DNA of 11,209 nt, taken from positions 1 through 11,209 of the forward strand of contig JBIICJ010000047.1 of assembly GCA_044238965.1 (NCBI GenBank). Reading direction: 5' to 3'. Origin of the DNA: Micavibrio_B sp044238965 (GTDB lineage Bacteria > Pseudomonadota > Alphaproteobacteria > Micavibrionales > Micavibrionaceae). The notes under the pieces are model-generated. The model saw only the letters and a program-made list of their open reading frames with translations, searched no databases and had not been told where the DNA came from. The position numbers and the translations under genes were made by a program. Positions 7,171 through 11,209 of the stretch are shown here, piece after piece; within the stretch, counting starts at the first letter, position 1, and each line of letters starts with the position of its first letter.

Positions 7171-8046
7171 TTAGGCCGCCATCGCCTTAATGACAGCTTC
7201 GCCCAAATGTGATGGGCTTTCAGCAACCACGAAACCGCATGATTTCATGACTTCGATTTTTGCCTCGGCTGTGTCGTGACCACCTGAAATAATCGCGCCC
7301 GCATGACCCATGCGTTTGCCTTTCGGTGCTGTCGCGCCTGCGATAAAACCAGCAATTGGTTTTTTAGTTTTTAATGAACGGTAATATTCCGCCGCATCCA
7401 CTTCGGCTGATCCGCCGATTTCACCAATCATGATGATCGCCTGGGTTTCATCATCCGCCATGAACATTTCGAGAGCGTCAACGAAATTTGTACCATTCAC
7501 AGGGTCACCGCCAATACCGATACAGGTTGATTGACCCAATCCTGCCGCCGTTGTTTGCGCAACCGCTTCGTATGTCAATGTACCAGAGCGTGATACAACG
7601 CCGATTTTACCGCGTTTATGAATGTGACCAGGCATAATCCCGATTTTGCATTCGCCAGGTGTGATAACGCCAGGGCAATTTGGTCCGATCAAACGTGTTT
7701 TAGATCCTGTCAATGCGCGTTTCACGCGAACCATATCCAAAACAGGAATGCCTTCGGTGATACACACAGCCAATTCAATTTCGGCATCGATCGCCTCAAG
7801 AATAGCATCCGCCGCGAATGGAGGCGGCACATAAATAACCGATGCGTTACATCCTGTTTTTTCTTTTGCTTGCGCCACTGTATCAAATACAGGCAAGTTC
7901 AAATGTTTTGTGCCACCTTTACCAGGTGTTACACCACCAACCATTTGCGTGCCGTAAGCGATCGCTTGTTCGGAATGGAAAGTTCCTTGCGCGCCGGTAA
8001 ACCCTTGGCAAATCACTTTGGTATTTTTGTTAACTAATACTGACAT
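7171..8046 (-). CDS. sucD: Succinyl-CoA synthetase (ADP/GDP-forming) alpha subunit
   Basis: A 291-aa alpha subunit that, with SucC, interconverts succinyl-CoA and succinate with substrate-level phosphorylation. The N-terminal Rossmann CoA-binding domain carries GFTGAQGTFH at 15-24. The active-site-entry segment GPNCPGVITPGE is at 121-132. The phosphorylated histidine is His248 in GKRMGHAGAIISGG (243-256). SRSGTLTYEAV at 152-162 is also conserved. Length is normal. The start is supported by AGGAG (complement of 8052-8056) five bases upstream. Normally sucD follows sucC within a few bases or overlaps it; here the two are 297 bp apart because an inverted-repeat element lies between them. The 183-aa gene begins five bases after its stop. 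Confidence 0.98.
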   Translation of the reverse strand: MSVLVNKNTKVICQGFTGAQGTFHSEQAIAYGTQMVGGVTPGKGGTKHLNLPVFDTVAQAKEKTGCNASVIYVPPPFAADAILEAIDAEIELAVCITEGIPVLDMVRVKRALTGSKTRLIGPNCPGVITPGECKIGIMPGHIHKRGKIGVVSRSGTLTYEAVAQTTAAGLGQSTCIGIGGDPVNGTNFVDALEMFMADDETQAIIMIGEIGGSAEVDAAEYYRSLKTKKPIAGFIAGATAPKGKRMGHAGAIISGGHDTAEAKIEVMKSCGFVVAESPSHLGEAVIKAMAA

Positions 8047-8070
8047 TTTTTCTCCTATCTAAAAAAATCA

Positions 8071-8090
8071 AACCGCAGAGGCACAGAGAA
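8071..8090 (+). repeat. Left terminal inverted repeat of the GxxExxY element
   Basis: It begins AACCGCAGAG and continues GCACAGAGAA, pairing with the complement of 8321-8340 at 17 of 20 positions. Just inside, CACAGAG occurs twice (8082-8088 and 8091-8097), nine bases apart, so this end is a short purine-rich tandem array. The repeat lies 24 bp upstream of sucD. Confidence 0.75.
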
Positions 8091-8098
8091 CACAGAGA

Positions 8099-8308
8099 TT
8101 ATCTCCGTGATGACAATGCAACGCGCTTCACTCCATCTTTGACTAATGTTTCATTAAAATTGATCAGCAAACCCAATTCAATCATCAAACATTCTTCATA
8201 TATCGATTCCAACAACCCTGGACCCAATGATTTATGAACGTTGATAGCACATCCAATGACTACCCCCGTTAAATCAGATCCCAGATCTTGAAATTGCTGA
8301 ATCGACAT
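8099..8308 (-). pseudogene. GxxExxY-family protein with internal deletion (69 codons)
   Basis: The N-terminal 45 residues are a typical GxxExxY start: LTGVVIGCAINVHKSLGPG followed by the name-giving motif GLLESIY (31-37) and EECLMIEL. From residue 46 the sequence jumps directly to what is normally the C-terminal end of these proteins, GLLINFN...VKDGVKR. Family members are usually about 120-130 aa, so roughly 55-60 residues are missing, including the central part with the acidic/ExK residues of the PD-(D/E)XK-like core. Both remaining parts are in frame, so a small protein may still be made but should lack nuclease-type chemistry. The start follows GAGGAA, which lies in the adjoining inverted repeat. 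It is a deletion derivative inside the sucC-sucD insert. An intentionally small protein cannot be excluded. Confidence 0.75.
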
Positions 8309-8320
8309 TAAAAACTCTTT

Positions 8321-8340
8321 TCCTCTGCGTCTCTGCGGTT
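8321..8340 (-). repeat. Right terminal inverted repeat of the GxxExxY element
   Basis: Read on the minus strand it begins AACCGCAGAG and continues ACGCAGAGGA, matching the left end except at positions 11, 13 and 19. The final GAGGA, with the following AAAG, forms the Shine-Dalgarno of the enclosed ORF about 11 bp before its ATG. It begins seven bases after the sucC stop codon (8348-8350). Confidence 0.75.
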
Positions 8341-8347
8341 AAAAAGA

Positions 8348-9526
8348 TTACGCCGCTTTCGACGCGTTTTGTGTGGCATCAACAATTTTGCGCGCAGCAT
8401 CGGCAAGGTTATCACCTGACACGATTGGCAATCCGCTTTCGGCCAAAATTTTCTTACCCAATTCGACGTTTGTACCTTCGAGACGTACAACTAATGGCAC
8501 CGCCAATGATACTTCTTTTGCCGCCGCAATAATACCTTCGGCAATGATGTCACAACGCATGATACCACCGAAAATATTGACCAAAATTCCCTTCACATTC
8601 GGATCAGATAAAATGATTTTGAATGCTGCGGTTACTTTTTCTTTGGTCGCTCCACCGCCCACATCAAGGAAGTTTGCAGGTTGACCGCCATATAATTTAA
8701 TGATGTCCATGGTCGCCATCGCAAGGCCAGCACCATTCACCATACAACCAATGTTACCTTCGAGCGCAACATATGAAAGATCATAATTTTTCGCGATGGT
8801 CTCTTTTTCATCTTCTTCGGATTCATCGCGCATCGCGTTGGCTTCGGGTTGACGGTATAATGCGTTATCATCGAATGATACTTTTGCATCCAATGCCACA
8901 ACCTCACCCGCTTTGGTCACAACCAATGGGTTGATTTCAACCATCGCGCAATCAAGGTCTGTGTACGCCTTATACATCGCCGCAAAAAACTTTTGGCTTG
9001 ATTTCAATGCATCGCCAGAAAGCCCCAAACCAAAGGCTAATTTACGTGCATGGAACCCCTGGAAACCCGCCGCAGGATCAACATCAACAGTAATAATTTT
9101 TTCAGGTGATTTTTCGGCAACTTCTTCGATATCCATACCGCCTTCGGTTGATGCCATGAATGTCACTCGTGATGTCGCGCGATCTAATGTCACAGCCACA
9201 TATAATTCGCGATCAATGTCGCACCCTTGTTCGATATATAAACGTCCAACCTTTTGTCCCGCAGGGCCCGTTTGGTGCGTAACCAATTGCATACCGAGCA
9301 TTCTGGTTGCTTCTTCTTTGACAGCCTCAACAGATTTTACAACCTTTACGCCGCCGCCTTTACCACGACCGCCCGCATGAATTTGCGCCTTCACAACATA
9401 AATTGGGCCCGGGAGTTTTTTTGCGCCTTCAATCGCTTCATCAACGGTCATGGCAGCATGGCCTTCGAGCACGGCAACGCCGTATTTTTTCAATAATTGT
9501 TTGCCCTGATATTCGTGAATGTTCAT
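8348..9526 (-). CDS. sucC: Succinyl-CoA synthetase (ADP-forming) beta subunit
   Basis: A 392-aa beta subunit carrying the nucleotide-binding ATP-grasp domain and the succinate site. Hallmarks are the opening MNIHEYQGKQLLKKYGV, KAQIHAGGRGKGGGVK at 46-61 (nucleotide binding), EINPLVVT at 197-204 (metal/nucleotide), NGAGLAMATMD at 264-274, GGIMRCDIIAEGI at 320-332, and RLEGTNVELGKKIL at 348-361. Length is normal. The reading frame stays open upstream to 9613, but the start at 9526 is chosen because family homology begins exactly there and AGGAG (complement of 9536-9540) sits nine bases upstream. It is the first gene of the suc operon, followed by the 270-bp element and then sucD. Confidence 0.98.
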   Translation of the reverse strand: MNIHEYQGKQLLKKYGVAVLEGHAAMTVDEAIEGAKKLPGPIYVVKAQIHAGGRGKGGGVKVVKSVEAVKEEATRMLGMQLVTHQTGPAGQKVGRLYIEQGCDIDRELYVAVTLDRATSRVTFMASTEGGMDIEEVAEKSPEKIITVDVDPAAGFQGFHARKLAFGLGLSGDALKSSQKFFAAMYKAYTDLDCAMVEINPLVVTKAGEVVALDAKVSFDDNALYRQPEANAMRDESEEDEKETIAKNYDLSYVALEGNIGCMVNGAGLAMATMDIIKLYGGQPANFLDVGGGATKEKVTAAFKIILSDPNVKGILVNIFGGIMRCDIIAEGIIAAAKEVSLAVPLVVRLEGTNVELGKKILAESGLPIVSGDNLADAARKIVDATQNASKAA

Positions 9527-9665
9527 TATATGTGTCTCCTGCAAAGGGGTCTTTTGAAAATATGATAAAAAGTCACTTCCTACTAGCACGCCCGCCCCAT
9601 AAAAAAAAGCCACCTAAGACGCGCTATCCCCGATATTCAATTTGGGCGCAGAATGAACAATAGCC

Positions 9666-9695
9666 CATATAAGCCATTCTTATGATTTTTGTTAA
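9666..9695 (-). promoter_or_regulatory. Candidate sucC promoter (weak match)
   Basis: On the minus strand TTAACA (9695-9690, five of six) is followed after 18 bp by TATATG (9671-9666, four of six), about 140 bp upstream of sucC. It is the best pair I found in this direction but not a strong one. Confidence 0.25.
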
Positions 9696-9706
9696 GGTTT
9701 TGTTAA
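9687..9706 (+). repeat. Tandem TTTTGTTAA direct repeat, 11-bp period
   Basis: TTTTGTTAA occurs at 9687-9695 and again at 9698-9706, offset by 11 bp, about one helical turn. It overlaps the candidate -35 box for sucC, so it could be a regulator-binding site. It may also be chance in A+T-rich DNA. Confidence 0.35.
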
Positions 9707-9767
9707 TGAAACCATTGATTTTTAAGGTATTTTTCAGAAAAAACTTATCCAAAGGCACATAATTTTT

Positions 9768-9796
9768 TTGATTTTGGACAGAATCTAGGGTATAGT
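9768..9796 (+). promoter_or_regulatory. Promoter of the CHAP-like protein gene
   Basis: TTGATT (9768-9773) lies 17 bp before TATAGT (9791-9796, five of six consensus). The predicted start near 9803 gives a leader of about 48 bases, ending in the Shine-Dalgarno AAAGGTG at 9838-9844. A GANTC site (GAATC, 9781-9785) sits in the spacer. Confidence 0.5.
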
Positions 9797-9850
9797 GAAA
9801 ATAACTAAAAAAGATAACTATATAAAAATATAGATACAAAGGTGTGTAAT

Positions 9851-10810
9851 ATGGCAGTTGGTATCAATACCGTTTCCGCTACAAATCCCATTCCAGATGC
9901 AATTATGGCTGGCCTAACCGCTTATCCGGCACCCAATCCTGTGCTTGCAGCAGCAATGCCGAAACCTGCTGTTGCACCCACCCCTGCGGCACCTGAAAAA
10001 GATTCACCCACAGCTCCTATGTTCAAAACATCCGCATCAACCGATCAAACAAAAATAACTGATCCGCGTAATGATGGCTTTATGCTCATCATGTATCAAT
10101 TGATGGTCGAGAATCAAAAACAATTAAAAACTCAAAACCCATCAGACGTGAATGATCTTGACTTTGCATCAATCACCAATCAATCAATCGAAGCTTTGCA
10201 AAAGGCAGGTATTATCACACCCGACCAAGCGATACAACTAAGCGAATTTACTTCAAATAATTTAGGTTTATTCCGTGAGGCATCATCATTCCAATTCCAA
10301 GGCTGGTCAAGCGCAGGCTTAATTTCAAATGATGGTTTTAATTCACAACGTGCATTATCGATCGCAGGATCCGATAATGCCGGTGGTGGTTATTGTGCAC
10401 GCGGTACACGCAATATCTTAGTTGGTATGGGCTTTAATGCGCCAACTGGAAACGCTGAAGATTGGGATCAACAATTATCACGCACGGGATGGGTACGTTT
10501 GCGTGGCGTTACGCCAGGTAATGCCCCCGAGGGTTCTTTGCTATTTTATGATAGCGATGATGGAAATGGTCGCCGTGCGCGCAATAATGGTGGCGGTAAA
10601 TACGGCCATGTTGAAGTGGTGGCCGAACAAGGTGGAGAACGTTTATTTGTATCAGACAAAGCGCGTCGTAATGCTGGCGGCTCGGTTCCTGATAACTTCG
10701 AAGGCGCATTTATCTATGTTGGACGAAATGCTCCAGAAGAAAATTATGAAATTCTTCGCCGCTTTAACGGTTCAAGGGATAATGGTTATGCCCCACAACC
10801 AGTAGGATGA
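9851..10810 (+). CDS. CHAP/NlpC-P60-like Cys-His hydrolase domain protein, no signal peptide
   Basis: A 319-aa protein. Residues ~25-60 are Pro/Ala-rich and probably disordered. Residues ~72-145 are predicted helical (DGFMLIMYQLMVENQKQL, SIEALQKAGIITPDQAIQL). Residues ~175-292 look like a papain-like amidase/endopeptidase domain of the CHAP or NlpC/P60 type: nucleophile Cys182 in GGGYCARGTRN, the strand PEGSLLFYDSDD at 226-237, and the general-base His253 in KYGHVEVV, with Glu255 a possible third residue. Such domains cut peptidoglycan stem peptides or cross-bridges. The N-terminus shows no Sec, Tat or lipoprotein signal, so if it acts on cell wall it needs another export route or lysis. The ATG at 9851 is preferred over the in-frame GTG at 9842 because AAAGGTG at 9838-9844 is then correctly spaced. 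The divergent sucC gene is probably functionally unrelated. The domain call is by motif only. Confidence 0.7.
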   Translation: MAVGINTVSATNPIPDAIMAGLTAYPAPNPVLAAAMPKPAVAPTPAAPEKDSPTAPMFKTSASTDQTKITDPRNDGFMLIMYQLMVENQKQLKTQNPSDVNDLDFASITNQSIEALQKAGIITPDQAIQLSEFTSNNLGLFREASSFQFQGWSSAGLISNDGFNSQRALSIAGSDNAGGGYCARGTRNILVGMGFNAPTGNAEDWDQQLSRTGWVRLRGVTPGNAPEGSLLFYDSDDGNGRRARNNGGGKYGHVEVVAEQGGERLFVSDKARRNAGGSVPDNFEGAFIYVGRNAPEENYEILRRFNGSRDNGYAPQPVG

Positions 10811-10824
10811 ATTAACATTTTATT

Positions 10825-10853
10825 TTGCTAATTATTGAATTTTAAAGTATAAT
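10825..10853 (+). promoter_or_regulatory. Promoter of the 3'-terminal partial gene
   Basis: TTGCTA (10825-10830, four of six) is separated by 17 bp from a perfect TATAAT (10848-10853). It lies 15 bp after the stop of the CHAP-like gene and gives a leader of about 45 A-rich bases ending in AGGGTG at 10895-10900, the likely Shine-Dalgarno. Confidence 0.6.
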
Positions 10854-10904
10854 AAAACTATAAAAATAAAAATAAATAATAATATCAAATAGATAGGGTG
10901 TAAA

Positions 10905-11209
10905 ATGGTAACAACAACAGATAAATCCAGATGGACGAATATCTCCGCCTATACTGGCGCTGGTATTGAGAGCGACATACCTGCTCCTCCTGTTCGTGCC
11001 CCATTTGTTGATGCGGCTGACTCACAAGAAAAAGCCAAAAAAGATGACATGCCCGCATGGTTATTAGCGTCATTGCTCAGCAGCCCTAATCTCTCAGATA
11101 ATGCAAACAACAAATCAAATCGTGATTGGGAACGATTCCTTGCTCAATTCGGGCAGGTCATTAACCGCCAACAACTCGAACAACAGGGCGAATTAAACCA
11201 ACACGATAT
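10905..11209 (+). CDS. Unrecognised protein, 5' part (runs off the window)
   Basis: The first 101 codons of a gene with no stop before the window end. It opens MVTTTDKSRWTNISAYTGAG, continues with a Pro-rich patch (DIPAPPVRAPFVD), a Lys/Asp-rich patch (QEKAKKDDM), a short hydrophobic helix (PAWLLASLLSS) and a Gln/Asn-rich hydrophilic helical part (FLAQFGQVINRQQLEQQGELNQ). There is no signal peptide. It is supported as real by its own TATAAT promoter, a Shine-Dalgarno (AGGGTG) four bases before the ATG and an unbroken frame. Like the preceding CHAP-like protein it begins with a short disordered Pro/Ala-containing region, and the two leaders are alike, so they are probably coregulated. No function can be given. 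Confidence 0.7.
   Translation, partial: MVTTTDKSRWTNISAYTGAGIESDIPAPPVRAPFVDAADSQEKAKKDDMPAWLLASLLSSPNLSDNANNKSNRDWERFLAQFGQVINRQQLEQQGELNQHD

Larger units (their letters stand above)
8071..8340 (-). mobile_element. 270-bp inverted-repeat-bounded miniature element carrying a deleted GxxExxY gene
   Basis: This insert fills the sucC-sucD gap. Its ends are 20-bp imperfect inverted repeats (17/20 identical, outer ten AACCGCAGAG identical), and its only gene is an internally deleted GxxExxY protein. Removing 8071-8340 leaves a 31-bp sucC-sucD spacer containing the intact sucD ribosome-binding site, so the insert appears to be an addition to a compact operon. The outside flanks 8061-8070 and 8341-8350 agree at 8 of 10 A-rich positions, a possible worn target duplication. 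GxxExxY proteins fall in the PD-(D/E)XK-like Pfam group PDDEXK_3. From memory, they often sit between GCAGAG/CACAGAG repeat ends, which I could not check here. Mobility itself is inferred. Confidence 0.6.
9527..9850. other. Divergent intergenic region between sucC and the CHAP-like gene
   Basis: This 324-bp gene-free stretch holds the sucC leader and ribosome-binding site at its left end, a C/G-rich then A-rich segment around 9590-9625, a tandem TTTTGTTAA repeat at 9687-9706, and the promoter and leader of the rightward gene from 9768 onward. I see no RNA gene and no convincing terminator. A 71-codon open frame on the minus strand (9624-9839) is low-complexity and lacks coding character. Confidence 0.7.

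Noticed and set aside
8308..8490. 60-codon minus-strand frame running from sucC into the element
   Set aside because: It overlaps sucC in another frame, has no Shine-Dalgarno and no recognisable protein features.
9527..9613. In-frame N-terminal extension of sucC to an ATG at 9613
   Set aside because: The extension has no family similarity, while MNIHEYQGKQ at 9526 is the canonical start with AGGAG nine bases upstream.
9624..9839. 71-codon minus-strand open frame in the divergent intergenic region
   Set aside because: It has low-complexity Phe/Tyr/Ile/Asn composition from A+T-rich DNA, no Shine-Dalgarno, and overlaps the promoter of the opposite gene.
9842..9850. GTG start three codons upstream for the CHAP-like gene
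   Set aside because: The GTG overlaps the Shine-Dalgarno AAAGGTG, which is correctly spaced for the ATG at 9851.
10422..10805. 127-codon plus-strand frame inside the CHAP-like gene
   Set aside because: It is an alternative-frame shadow; the Cys/His motifs and the ribosome-binding site belong to the other frame.

Overview
The window looks like chromosomal DNA of an alphaproteobacterium of moderate to low G+C (judged by eye). The strongest argument is the order sucC, sucD, sucA, sucB on one strand: joining succinyl-CoA synthetase and the 2-oxoglutarate dehydrogenase E1/E2 genes in this order is typical of that class, although mdh, which often precedes sucC there, is not present. I cannot name the genus.

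Layout. (1) Positions 1-1308, plus strand: the 3' part of a PfkB/adenosine-kinase-like sugar or nucleoside kinase gene, overlapping by ATGA a 307-residue protein with an N-terminal zinc deaminase domain. The pair looks like a small nucleoside/nucleotide salvage operon. (2) Positions 1305-9526, minus strand, read from the right: sucC, a 270-bp inverted-repeat-bounded insert carrying an internally deleted GxxExxY gene, sucD, an uncharacterised acidic helical protein (183 aa), sucA, an uncharacterised Cys/His-containing protein (324 aa) with its own strong promoter, and sucB. The four suc genes encode two consecutive TCA-cycle steps, 2-oxoglutarate to succinyl-CoA to succinate. The E3 gene (lpd) is not in the window. 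sucB and the deaminase gene converge and share four bases at their stop codons. (3) Positions 9527-9850: a 324-bp divergent intergenic region with promoters for both directions. (4) Positions 9851-11209, plus strand: a 319-aa protein with a C-terminal CHAP/NlpC-P60-like Cys-His hydrolase domain and no signal peptide, then the start of a second unrecognised gene that runs off the window. The two have closely similar promoter-leader architecture.

The most interesting feature is the insert between sucC and sucD (8071-8340). Its ends are near-perfect 20-bp inverted repeats (17/20) built of purine-rich GCAGAG/CACAGAG units. The gene inside has lost the middle of the PD-(D/E)XK-type GxxExxY protein but keeps both termini in frame, as expected of a miniature, non-autonomous derivative of a mobile cassette. 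Its removal would leave sucC and sucD about 31 bp apart. The second point is the 324-aa gene between sucA and sucB, which has a TTGACA-18-TATAAA promoter only 7 bp from its ATG and is therefore predicted to give a leaderless mRNA.
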